This document shows, one piece after another, positions 1 through 6,204 of a DNA stretch of 7,919 nt. The translations under genes were made by a program, and so were the position numbers. The notes below the pieces were generated by a model, which had not been told where the DNA came from, searched no databases, and was given only the letters and a program-made list of their open reading frames with translations. Origin of the DNA: Anaeroplasmataceae bacterium (lineage in GTDB: Bacteria > Bacillota_I > Bacilli_A > Acholeplasmatales > Anaeroplasmataceae); contig JAIDMV010000200.1 in NCBI GenBank assembly GCA_029050385.1, positions 1 to 7,919 on the forward strand. Reading direction: 5' to 3'. How positions within the stretch are numbered: the first letter of the stretch is position 1; every line of letters begins with the position of its first letter.

Positions 1-19
1 ATATTTGTATAAGAGACAG
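1..19. other. Probable residual Nextera/Tn5 mosaic-end adapter
   Basis: The first 19 bases match the mosaic end AGATGTGTATAAGAGACAG at 17 of 19 positions, with T for G at positions 2 and 5. On the minus strand the asd reading frame is convincing up to residues LLAS and then turns into CLLYKY, which is simply the translated adapter. The native Tn5 outside end fits less well (about 15 of 19). I infer untrimmed library adapter at a contig end. It should not be annotated as genomic sequence or as a transposon end. Confidence 0.88.
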
Positions 20-132
20 CTTGCAAGAAGCCTTAGTTCCTCTAAAGGAAAATCATATTCTTCTAAGATTTTAAGCATCTCTCTTCCTACAGCACCTGTA
101 GCTCCTAAAATGCCTACTCTATACTTTTTCAT
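20..132 (-). CDS. asd: Aspartate-semialdehyde dehydrogenase, N-terminal fragment (cut by contig end)
   Basis: Asd reduces aspartyl-4-phosphate to aspartate semialdehyde with NADPH, the branch point feeding lysine/DAP, threonine and methionine. Only the first 37-38 codons are present. They start MKKYRVGILGATGAVG, the N-terminal beta strand and glycine-rich NADP-binding loop (G10, G13, G16) of the family, and continue to EELRLLAS, where family members normally go on to a basic segment such as ARSAGK. The ATG is preceded at 8 nt by AAAGGAG. The catalytic Cys and His lie beyond the window. The break coincides with the adapter-like bases, so the gene is probably intact in the organism. It is the sixth gene of the lysine set, set apart by 88 nt from dapH. 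Confidence 0.88.
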
Positions 133-140
133 CTTTACCA

Positions 141-147
141 CTCCTTT
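141..147 (-). promoter_or_regulatory. Ribosome binding site of asd, in the 88-nt dapH-asd gap
   Basis: AAAGGAG on the minus strand lies 8 nt before the asd ATG at 132. The rest of the gap (148-220) is AT-rich. It holds only a 5-bp GCTAG/CTAGC hairpin with a 3-nt loop and no T-tract, and no convincing -35/-10 pair. I therefore see no reason to split asd from the upstream transcript, though this is the only sizeable gap between genes of the operon. Confidence 0.75.
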
Positions 148-220
148 ATTTTCATCAAAATACAACCGCTAGAAACTAGCCGTCCAGTATTATTTAATGC
201 ATTACTTTTATTTTTGTATA

Positions 221-922
221 TTACAAAGACCTCAGGCCATCAATTAAAGCTGTCTTTGTTATCGTCTTTTCATCCTTCAGCTTTAAAACCTTGGCAGGAA
301 CTCCACCAACAACTGTATTAGGAGCAACATCTGCTATCACTACAGATCCAGCAGCAACAACAGCTCCCTTGCCTACTCTTACACCTTCAATGACAACAGC
401 ATTAGCACCTATTAAAACTTCATCCTCTATTACAACAGGCTCCTTTGAAGCAGGTTCAACAACACCTGCTAAAACAGCACCTGCACCGATATGACAGTTT
501 TTCCCCACAATGGCTCTTCCGCCTAATACAGCACCCATATCAATCATTGTGTTTTCACCAACTACTGCACCTATGTTCAAGATAGCTCCCATCATAATTA
601 CAGCATGATCATGAATTTCAACCATATCTCTGATAATTGCACCTGGTTCTATACGAGCATTGCATTTTCTTATATCTAATAGTGGGATTGCAGAATTCAC
701 AGAGTCTCCTTCAAAAACAACATCTAAAATAGATTTCTTATTCTTCTCTATAAAATCCTTTATTTTATTATATTCACCAAATAAAACATAAAGGCTAGGC
801 TCTCCAAAAAAACGGATCTCATACTCCTTAAAATCAAGCTCTACCTTACTCTTTAAATAACATTTAACTGGTGTCTTTTTAGGAGAGGTATGAATAAGAT
901 TTATAATTTCTTCTGCATTCAC
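221..922 (-). CDS. dapH: 2,3,4,5-tetrahydropyridine-2,6-dicarboxylate N-acetyltransferase
   Basis: DapH transfers an acetyl group from acetyl-CoA to tetrahydrodipicolinate, the committing step of the acetylase branch of DAP synthesis. The 233-residue protein has the usual family length. It has an N-terminal DapH-type domain (about residues 1-82), then a left-handed beta-helix of hexapeptide repeats (about 88-205, e.g. IGAGAVLAGVVEPAS at 145-159 and IGANAVVIEGVRVG at 171-184), and the terminal GGVPAK acetyl-CoA-side motif (206-211). The VEPASKEPVVIEDEV stretch separates DapH from succinylating DapD and from sugar acetyltransferases. The start is GTG, overlapping the dapB TGA by 4 nt (GTGA), with GGAGG 9 nt upstream. 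The later aminotransferase and deacetylase of this branch are not in the window. Confidence 0.93.
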   Translation of the reverse strand: MNAEEIINLIHTSPKKTPVKCYLKSKVELDFKEYEIRFFGEPSLYVLFGEYNKIKDFIEKNKKSILDVVFEGDSVNSAIPLLDIRKCNARIEPGAIIRDMVEIHDHAVIMMGAILNIGAVVGENTMIDMGAVLGGRAIVGKNCHIGAGAVLAGVVEPASKEPVVIEDEVLIGANAVVIEGVRVGKGAVVAAGSVVIADVAPNTVVGGVPAKVLKLKDEKTITKTALIDGLRSL

Positions 923-1638
923 TTTTTACTTCCTCCAAATAAGACATCCTCCATATCGTAATACCCAACAGGCTGATTTATAAGGAAGTGAGCTGCCTTT
1001 ATTGCACCTACCGCAAAAATCTTTTTGGATTGGGAACTATGCTTTAAAGTAATCGTCTCATCTTCTCCACAATAAAGCACCTCATGTTCTCCTACGATTG
1101 AGCCTCCTCTTATAGAATGTATCCCTATTTCATTTGGTTTACGAGGACTATAGCCTAAACGCTCATAATTTGGGGTAAAGTCTGTCGCCTCTATTGCACT
1201 ATTGAGTAACATTTTCGCTGTTCCACTAGGACTATCCACCTTATGATGATGATGTGCTTCTAGGATTTCTATATCAAAACTATCCTTTAATATTGGTGTA
1301 ATTTCTTTTACAAGACGATTGAGTAAAATCACGCCTAAGGAAAAGTTTGCACTCCGTAAAACTGGAACATGATTAGATAACTCTTTGATTTTTAATAGTT
1401 CATTTTCTGAATACCCTGTAGTTGCAAAAACGACAGGCTTTTTATACTTTTTTGCAAATTCAAGGATCATATCTAAATTTGCAGGGTTAGAAAAATCAAT
1501 AATACAATCAAAATTCTTATCTGTTTCTTCTAGATTTTTATATTCGCATTCTAAAGCTACAGGATATGCAAGTTCACTTGCTAAAAGCTCACATACTATA
1601 TGTCCCATTGCTCCATAGCCAACAACACATGCTTTCAT
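919..1638 (-). CDS. dapB: 4-hydroxy-tetrahydrodipicolinate reductase
   Basis: DapB reduces 4-hydroxy-tetrahydrodipicolinate (the DapA product) to tetrahydrodipicolinate with NAD(P)H. Visible are the N-terminal Rossmann loop GYGAMG (7-12), the ATTG turn (72-75), and the family signature EAHHHHKVDSPSGTA (127-141) with the catalytic His pair region (129-132), Lys133 and the substrate-binding PSGT. At 239 residues it is shorter than the roughly 265-273 of enterobacterial DapB. The missing length lies between the first strand and the DFS motif (49-51), as in short clostridial forms. I chose ATG at 1638, which overlaps the dapA stop as TAATG. A GTG at 1644 in the same frame (adding two residues) sits at a better 5-nt spacing from the AAGGAG at 1650-1655, so the start is uncertain by two codons. 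dapH overlaps its stop by 4 nt. Confidence 0.94.
   Translation of the reverse strand: MKACVVGYGAMGHIVCELLASELAYPVALECEYKNLEETDKNFDCIIDFSNPANLDMILEFAKKYKKPVVFATTGYSENELLKIKELSNHVPVLRSANFSLGVILLNRLVKEITPILKDSFDIEILEAHHHHKVDSPSGTAKMLLNSAIEATDFTPNYERLGYSPRKPNEIGIHSIRGGSIVGEHEVLYCGEDETITLKHSSQSKKIFAVGAIKAAHFLINQPVGYYDMEDVLFGGSKK
931..936 (-). promoter_or_regulatory. Ribosome binding site fixing the GTG start of dapH
   Basis: TGGAGGA on the minus strand, inside the end of dapB, places GGAGG 9 nt before the GTG at 922. No in-frame ATG lies nearby (the ATG at 918-916 is in another frame), so the GTG is the start. Confidence 0.8.
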
Positions 1639-2519
1639 TAACACAACAACTCCTTATTCTCATCTAAAATATGAATCATCTTTTTATACAAATCATCGTC
1701 CATCGGAAATAATGGCATTCTATAGTTTCCAACAGAAAAGCCTAAATAATTCATAGCTGCCTTCACAGGAATAGGATTGGTTTCAAAGAATAAAGAATTT
1801 GCGATAGGAAGGAGTTTTCCTTGAAGTTCTTTTGCTTCTTTATATCTTTCCTCTAAACAAAGCTCACATAAACTATGAGTTTGCTTAGGACAAATATTTG
1901 CTAAAACAGAAATTACACCAGTTGCACCTATGGACATCATAGGTACAATAATATCATCATTTCCTGATAGCATTACAAAATCTTGATTTAAGTATCTAGA
2001 AATACCTACAGCATAGCTCATATTTCCAGAGGCTTCCTTGATGCCACAAATATTCTTATGCTTAGAAAGAATTTCTACTGCAGATATGCTGATAGACATT
2101 CCTGTTCTTGATGGTACATTATATAAAATAATAGGTACACTTGAGGCCTCAGCAATACTTTCAAAATGATGAATCAAACCTTTTTCATTTGTTTTATTAT
2201 AATAAGGCGTAATTACAAGCAAATAATCTACACCTAAGGTAGAAAAAAGTTTGGCCTTTTCTATTGCCTTAGTTGTGTCATTAGACCCCGCCCCAACAAT
2301 GATGGGAACTCTCTTATTTACTATAGAAACACTAAACTTTATAATCTCTAGCTGTTCTTCTAAAGAAAGTGTTGTTGCCTCAGCTGTAGTCCCTAAAATT
2401 ACAATACCATCCGTTTGATTTTTGATATGATATTCTAAAAGCTTCTTAAGCTCAGAATAGTTCACTTTACCATCTGCTAAAAATGGTGTTACCAGTGCGA
2501 CTAAACTTCCTTTTAACAT
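1638..2519 (-). CDS. dapA: 4-hydroxy-tetrahydrodipicolinate synthase
   Basis: DapA condenses pyruvate with aspartate semialdehyde, the first committed step to DAP and lysine. The 293-residue TIM-barrel protein aligns without shift to E. coli numbering. The Schiff-base Lys161 is in GIKEASG, Tyr133 and Arg138 are in ILYNVPSRTG, Thr44-Thr45 are in GTTAEATT, and Tyr107 is in TPYYNK. Residues that bind the allosteric inhibitor lysine in E. coli are changed (Leu53, Gln56, Lys84 in place of His53, His56, Glu84), so weak or no feedback inhibition is inferred. The start is ATG 2519, 8 nt after AAGGAG. An in-frame GTG at 2528 would begin inside that ribosome site and is rejected. The gene overlaps the end of dapF by 7 nt and shares one base with the dapB ATG (TAATG). 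Confidence 0.96.
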   Translation of the reverse strand: MLKGSLVALVTPFLADGKVNYSELKKLLEYHIKNQTDGIVILGTTAEATTLSLEEQLEIIKFSVSIVNKRVPIIVGAGSNDTTKAIEKAKLFSTLGVDYLLVITPYYNKTNEKGLIHHFESIAEASSVPIILYNVPSRTGMSISISAVEILSKHKNICGIKEASGNMSYAVGISRYLNQDFVMLSGNDDIIVPMMSIGATGVISVLANICPKQTHSLCELCLEERYKEAKELQGKLLPIANSLFFETNPIPVKAAMNYLGFSVGNYRMPLFPMDDDLYKKMIHILDENKELLC

Positions 2520-3328
2520 TCTAAACACTCCTTTACTTGTCCAATATAAGAAAGAACTGCTGGTCCTTCCATTAAAACATTTTCTTTTTTCGTTATTTCA
2601 ATTTTTAAGCTTCCATATGGTAATAATACGGACACTTTATTCTTTGTCAATTTTAATCTTGCGCAAGTAACAACACTGGCACAAGCACCTGTACCACAGG
2701 CAAGTGTCCAGCCTACCCCACGCTCATAGGTTTTTATCTCAATATGGGTTTCATCGATAAGATGAACAAAATTAACATTCGTTTGTTTTTTAAAAAGACG
2801 ATTTTTACATATCTTTTCAGCAAAATTTAGCACTTCAGAATCTAAGCTATCAACAAAAATAACTGTGTGTATCGTTCCCATAAAAAAGGAATAAATCGTT
2901 AAAGAATACTTTTCAATAGTTAAAAGTCTACCGAAGGATTTAATGTCATCCGAAACATGAATCATAGAATTTGAAAAACTAGGTTTCCCCATATCTATTT
3001 TGCACAAAAAAGGATCCTCACTCGTAATTTCAATCTTCATCATTCCTGCTAAGGTAAAACAATCAAATTGCTTTGTAGTTACAATTCTTTTCTCATAAAC
3101 GTATCTTGCAAAGCAGCGGATGCCGTTTCCACACATACTTGCCCTTGAGCCATCCTGATTATAAAAAATCATTTCAAGCGGATTTGTTTTAACAATGATT
3201 AAACCATCTGCTCCTATACCAAAACGCCTGTCACAAAGTTCTTTCGCAAGAGTAGAATATTCCACATTAGGTTCATATTCAATTATACAAAAATCATTGC
3301 CACAGCCATGCATCTTATAAAATTCCAT
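2513..3328 (-). CDS. dapF: Diaminopimelate epimerase
   Basis: DapF interconverts LL- and meso-diaminopimelate without a cofactor, using a cysteine thiolate/thiol pair. meso-DAP serves both peptidoglycan and LysA. The 271-residue protein shows both halves of the pseudo-dimeric fold. The first catalytic Cys66 is in SMCGNGIRCFARY and the second, Cys211, in ACGTGACASVV. It also has the N-terminal KMHGCGNDF (5-13) that carries the substrate-binding Asn, and the ER pair (202-203) that contacts substrate. Trp207 in GVGWT replaces the Glu usual in enterobacterial DapF, a position not known to me as catalytic. The ATG directly abuts the lysA TAA with no spacer, with AAAGGG 8 nt upstream. Confidence 0.95.
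   Translation of the reverse strand: MEFYKMHGCGNDFCIIEYEPNVEYSTLAKELCDRRFGIGADGLIIVKTNPLEMIFYNQDGSRASMCGNGIRCFARYVYEKRIVTTKQFDCFTLAGMMKIEITSEDPFLCKIDMGKPSFSNSMIHVSDDIKSFGRLLTIEKYSLTIYSFFMGTIHTVIFVDSLDSEVLNFAEKICKNRLFKKQTNVNFVHLIDETHIEIKTYERGVGWTLACGTGACASVVTCARLKLTKNKVSVLLPYGSLKIEITKKENVLMEGPAVLSYIGQVKECLEC
2528..2533 (-). promoter_or_regulatory. Ribosome binding site fixing the dapA start
   Basis: AAGGAG on the minus strand lies 8 nt before the ATG at 2519. It overlaps the upstream in-frame GTG at 2528, which therefore cannot be the start. The site lies within the last codons of dapF. Confidence 0.8.
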
Positions 3329-4549
3329 TTAAATTTCCCTTTCTATAAGTTCTGCTAAGGACTGACGTTTCACTACAAGTTCATCTTTTCCATCCTCAAC
3401 AAATACAACTGCAGGTGTTAGTGCCTTATTATAATTACTACTCATAGAATAACCATAGGCTCCTGTAGAATAGGTAACTAACAAATCATTTCGTTGAGCC
3501 TCTGGAAGTAAAATATTTTCTATAATAATGTCTCCACTTTCACAGCACTTTCCTGCAATGGTTACTATTTTATTTTTAAATTGATTTTCTTTACCAACAA
3601 TCTCTGCATGATAAAGGGCCTGATATAAAGCGGGTCTGATGTTATCCGTCATACCACCATCAATGAAATAATAGAGCTTATTGGGGGTTTGCTTAATTCC
3701 ACCAATCGTATATAGAGTTTGTCCTGCTTCTGCAACTATACTTCTTCCTGGCTCAATACATATTTTATGAAGATGAGCATTTTGTTTCATAAGCTCGTTT
3801 TCCATAGTTTGAACTAAATGCTTAGATACCTCTTCATAAGGTATTGGATGATCAGCATCTGTATAGGTGGTCCCAAATCCTCCACCTAAATTGATATCTA
3901 ATGGCTGGTCAAAGGTCTTTATAATTTCCACTAATTTTTTAATTGTGGCATCATAAGGAGCTAAATCAAAGATTTGAGAACCGATATGAGAATGAAAGCC
4001 TTGAAGATGAATATAACTGGATTGCTTTATAAGATCTAGCATTTCTGCATATTCTTTCCCCTGATATAGCACTCCAAACTTAGAGTCAACATGAGCGGTA
4101 ACAATATATTTATGTGTATGGGCCTCTACTCCAACGTTTAGACGAATATAAATATGTACATTCTTTTTCAATTCTTGTGTAATTTGGTGAAGAAGCTCTA
4201 GTTCCATCAAATTATCTACAACTATTGTTCCAACAGCTTCTTTAACAGCATAGGTGAGTTCTTCTAGACTTTTATTATTTCCATGGAAATATATTTTTTC
4301 CATAGGGAATCCTACCATCTTAGCTGTATATAGTTCTCCTAAGGATACTACATCTAAAGATAGATTATATCGCATAAGTAGTCTAAGCATTGCCTTAATA
4401 TTTAACGCTTTAGATGCATAAATCAATTCTGTTTCAAATTGATTTGATTTAAAGTTATTTTGATATTTACAAATAATATCCTTCATCAAATCTACATCAT
4501 AAATATATAAAGGTGTTCCATATTTTTCTTTTAAATTCTGATAGTTCAT
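3329..4549 (-). CDS. lysA: Diaminopimelate decarboxylase
   Basis: LysA is the PLP-dependent enzyme that decarboxylates meso-DAP to L-lysine, the last step of the pathway. The 406-residue protein is a complete fold-type III decarboxylase. Lys47 in YASKALN forms the PLP Schiff base. HSHIGSQ (187-192), the glycine-rich phosphate loop GGGFG (222-226), EPGRS (266-270), YYFIDGGMTDNIRPALY (293-309) and the active-site CESGD (Cys336) follow in family order. AGAGGTGAAGT precedes the ATG. It is the first gene after the lysine riboswitch, so the lysine-specific step is directly under lysine control and upstream of the earlier pathway steps. The next gene, dapF, abuts its stop. Confidence 0.96.
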   Translation of the reverse strand: MNYQNLKEKYGTPLYIYDVDLMKDIICKYQNNFKSNQFETELIYASKALNIKAMLRLLMRYNLSLDVVSLGELYTAKMVGFPMEKIYFHGNNKSLEELTYAVKEAVGTIVVDNLMELELLHQITQELKKNVHIYIRLNVGVEAHTHKYIVTAHVDSKFGVLYQGKEYAEMLDLIKQSSYIHLQGFHSHIGSQIFDLAPYDATIKKLVEIIKTFDQPLDINLGGGFGTTYTDADHPIPYEEVSKHLVQTMENELMKQNAHLHKICIEPGRSIVAEAGQTLYTIGGIKQTPNKLYYFIDGGMTDNIRPALYQALYHAEIVGKENQFKNKIVTIAGKCCESGDIIIENILLPEAQRNDLLVTYSTGAYGYSMSSNYNKALTPAVVFVEDGKDELVVKRQSLAELIEREI

Positions 4550-4560
4550 ACTTCACCTCT

Positions 4561-4588
4561 TAATAAAAATAAGCGCTTATAGCGCTTA
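4561..4588 (-). terminator. Intrinsic terminator of the lysine riboswitch
   Basis: The minus strand reads TAAGCGCT, loop ATA, AGCGCTTA (8-bp perfect stem), followed by TTTTTATTA. It lies just before the lysA ribosome site. The 5' arm (CTAAGCGC, 4582-4589) can instead pair with GGCGCTAG (4603-4610), the 3' end of the aptamer. That gives a plausible antiterminator when lysine is low. Confidence 0.88.
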
Positions 4589-4602
4589 GGGTTTTTCTTT
4601 TT

Positions 4603-4765
4603 CTAGCGCCTCTACATAGTATTATGTAGGAGTGATATAGGTATTCCCTATATCCCCATAAAAATTCTATGCCTAGAACTTTTATTCGGCAATGGTTACC
4701 TTTCTTCTACTTCACAGAATGCCTTCTCCATAGATTACTCATTTACATTGCTACCTCTATGATTC
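4603..4765 (-). promoter_or_regulatory. Lysine (L-box) riboswitch aptamer
   Basis: The leader carries the conserved L-box strings in order: ATAGAGGTAGCAA, then GAGTA, TATGGAGAAGG, TTCTGTGAA, GAAAGGTAACC and GCCGAA. The helices can be drawn. P2 is GCAATG (4746-4751) with CATTGC (4689-4694). P3 is a 12-bp stem with a GGCA loop (4658-4685, one G-U). P4 is GATATAGG/CCTATATC (4634-4654). P5 is CTACATA/TATGTAG (4612-4629). The closing P1 looks short (UAG with CUA, extendable past a bulge). The order of motifs and the position before lysA make the identification firm. Lysine binding should stabilise P1 and let the downstream terminator form, switching off lysA-dapF-dapA-dapB-dapH(-asd). Confidence 0.94.
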
Positions 4766-4780
4766 AAATATAACAAAAAT

Positions 4781-4809
4781 ATTTTACCATATTCTTTTAA
4801 AATTGTCTA
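4781..4809 (-). promoter_or_regulatory. Promoter of the lysine operon
   Basis: On the minus strand a -35 TAGACA (4804-4809, 5 of 6 to TTGACA) is followed after exactly 17 nt by a -10 TAAAAT (4781-4786), the pattern of a vegetative sigma-A promoter. Transcription should begin near 4774, just ahead of the riboswitch. The -35 box begins at the base right after the TGA of the ankyrin gene. Confidence 0.78.
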
Positions 4810-5790
4810 TCATTTTGTTTCTAGTGTTGCAATTTTTGCAAGTCTACCTAATGCCTTAATACCATCTATTGCTTGTTTATTGTGATAAAGCGTAGCTAAC
4901 TTTAAAGGAGTAAATTGATAAGAATCCATCATATTGACATTCTTTAAGGTCATAGCCTTTTCTATAAGCTTCGAATCATCCATATAAATTGCATAATGAA
5001 GAGGATATCTTCTGCGATAGGTAGTCATTTTATAAGCTCTTTTTCGTTCTTCTATGTATTCCTTGATTTCTTTTGTTGCAATATCATATATCGTTTCAGC
5101 ATTTTTATTTTTAAAATCTAAAAATGCTCCATGACTCAATAAGAGATCAATTAGTTCTTTATTTTCATTTTTAACTGCATAGAATAAAGCTGTTTCATTC
5201 ATATGATTTTTCATATTGATAAACACTGGATATTCTAAGATAAATTTTACCATAGCGATTGAGTCTCGTTCAGAAGCTACAATAAGTGGGGTATTCCCAA
5301 TATAATTTGTCTCTTCTAACCATACCTCAAAGCCACCATATTTTTTCAATAGGAGGGGCGCTTTTGCACGAACAAAAGCCATACAAATGGTTTCCTCATT
5401 ATTATCCTTTTCTCCCATATCCAGCTTATACTTTTCTAAATAGAGATCTATCATCTTTTCTTTACGATATCTACAGGCAAGATATAAAGGGGTATGTCCA
5501 TCCTTATTCTTTTGCATAGGGTTTCCATTTGTCGTCATCAAAACACGTAGATAATTTAATCGATTATATAAAACAGCGTAATGAAAGCTAGTATTTCCTT
5601 TTTTATCGGCCAAATCAACATCAATATAGGCGCGGAGTAAAATCTGTACTGCATCATTCGACTGAAGCTTGATGGCATAGCACAGCAAAGACATTCCCTT
5701 TGCATCTACTACATTAACATTGCCATGTTCGAGATAGCTATTTAATTGTTTCCAATTTTGATCTAAAATAGCTTGAAATGGATTTATCAT
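4810..5790 (-). CDS. Ankyrin-repeat protein of unknown function
   Basis: This is a 326-residue protein made almost wholly of ankyrin repeats, with no signal peptide or membrane segment, so probably cytoplasmic. Repeats can be seen starting near residues 29, 65, 98, 165, 198, 229 (incomplete), 262 and 292. Examples are GNTSFHYAVLYNRLNYLRVL (66-85), GHTPLYLACRYRKEKMIDLY (98-117) and NETALFYAVKNENKELIDLL (198-217). The stretch 128-160 is degenerate and 240-261 is a basic, charged helix (KEYIEERKRAYK). The fold implies protein-protein binding; no enzyme domain is present. The ATG overlaps the HU stop (ATGA), and the nearest purine-rich site (AAGGA) is about 15 nt away, so translation probably depends on coupling to HU. 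The partner is unknown; HU or HU-bound chromatin is only a guess from position. Confidence 0.85.
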   Translation of the reverse strand: MINPFQAILDQNWKQLNSYLEHGNVNVVDAKGMSLLCYAIKLQSNDAVQILLRAYIDVDLADKKGNTSFHYAVLYNRLNYLRVLMTTNGNPMQKNKDGHTPLYLACRYRKEKMIDLYLEKYKLDMGEKDNNEETICMAFVRAKAPLLLKKYGGFEVWLEETNYIGNTPLIVASERDSIAMVKFILEYPVFINMKNHMNETALFYAVKNENKELIDLLLSHGAFLDFKNKNAETIYDIATKEIKEYIEERKRAYKMTTYRRRYPLHYAIYMDDSKLIEKAMTLKNVNMMDSYQFTPLKLATLYHNKQAIDGIKALGRLAKIATLETK

Positions 5791-6065
5791 CTTTTATTTA
5801 CTGCATCCTTAAACACTTTTGCTGATTTAAACACAGGAGCTTTTGAACCTTCAATCAGTATTTCCTCTCCTGTTTGGGGATTTCTGCCTGTCTTTTTTGC
5901 ACGCTCATGAACCTCAAATGTGCCAAATCCAGAAATAACAGCTTTATCTCCATGGATTAATGCTTCTGTAATTACATCAAATAACGCTGCTGTAATTTCT
6001 TCTACTTGCTTTTTTGTATAATTTGTTTTATCTGCTATTCTTGCTACTAATTCTGGTTTATTCAT
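5787..6065 (-). CDS. hup: HU-family DNA-binding protein
   Basis: HU is a small histone-like protein that bends and compacts DNA non-specifically as a dimer. The 92-residue protein has the standard length and layout: the N-terminal helices (MNKPELVARIADKT), the signature GFGTFEVHERAKKTGRNPQTG (46-66), the arm with the intercalating Pro63 in RNPQTG, and the C-terminal FKSAKVFKDAV helix. The start is ATG 6065, 9 nt after GGAGG. A TTG six bases earlier (6071) is only 3 nt from that site and is rejected. It has its own promoter and is translationally overlapped by the ankyrin gene. A sequence-specific IHF-like role cannot be excluded, but HU is usual in this group. Confidence 0.95.
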   Translation of the reverse strand: MNKPELVARIADKTNYTKKQVEEITAALFDVITEALIHGDKAVISGFGTFEVHERAKKTGRNPQTGEEILIEGSKAPVFKSAKVFKDAVNKR

Positions 6066-6073
6066 CGACAAAA

Positions 6074-6080
6074 TCCTCCA
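6074..6080 (-). promoter_or_regulatory. Ribosome binding site fixing the HU start
   Basis: TGGAGGA on the minus strand places GGAGG 9 nt before the ATG at 6065 and only 3 nt before the in-frame TTG at 6071. The ATG is therefore the start. Confidence 0.8.
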
Positions 6081-6102
6081 CTATGAAACTCGTATATGAC
6101 AA

Positions 6103-6131
6103 ATAATAGCATATTTTTAAAAAATTGAAAA
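6103..6131 (-). promoter_or_regulatory. Promoter of the HU-ankyrin unit
   Basis: The minus strand has an extended -10, TGCTATTAT (-10 at 6103-6108, TGC at 6109-6111), with a weak -35 TTTTCA (6126-6131) at 17-nt spacing in a very AT-rich stretch. The TGn extension would compensate for the poor -35. It lies between the serpin terminator and the HU ribosome site. Confidence 0.65.
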
Positions 6132-6160
6132 GAAAATATTTTAGTAAAATGTTTTCAAGA

Positions 6161-6195
6161 AAGAAAAATATGGCTACTCTTCTTAAGTAGCCATA
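6161..6195 (-). terminator. Intrinsic terminator after the serpin gene
   Basis: A perfect 10-bp stem (TATGGCTACT with AGTAGCCATA on the minus strand, 6186-6195 and 6169-6178) with a 7-nt loop is followed by TTTTTCTT. It begins about 9 nt after the serpin stop codon and separates the sigma-serpin unit from the HU promoter. Confidence 0.92.
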
Positions 6196-6204
6196 AAATG
6201 AGAA

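Noticed and set aside
1..19. Native transposon end interrupting asd
   Set aside because: The match is best to the engineered mosaic end used in sequencing libraries, at the very end of the window, with no transposase or target duplication.
164..182. Small inverted repeat (GCTAG/CTAGC) between dapH and asd as a terminator
   Set aside because: The stem is only 5 bp, the loop is 3 nt and no T-tract follows, so it is not a credible intrinsic terminator.
291..494. Plus-strand open frame rich in Thr/Ala/Pro
   Set aside because: It is the antisense of the dapH hexapeptide repeats; its composition follows from the repeats and it has no ribosome site or family likeness.
1385..1618. Plus-strand open frame opposite dapB
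   Set aside because: It lies wholly within a well-supported gene, with no motif or start signal.
2700..2730. Trp in the DapF GVGWTLACGTGA motif as a loss-of-function change
   Set aside because: Both catalytic cysteines and the ER substrate contacts are kept; this position varies in Gram-positive DapF as far as I know.
5286..5519. Plus-strand open frame opposite the ankyrin gene
   Set aside because: It is antisense to ankyrin repeats, with no recognisable domain or ribosome site.
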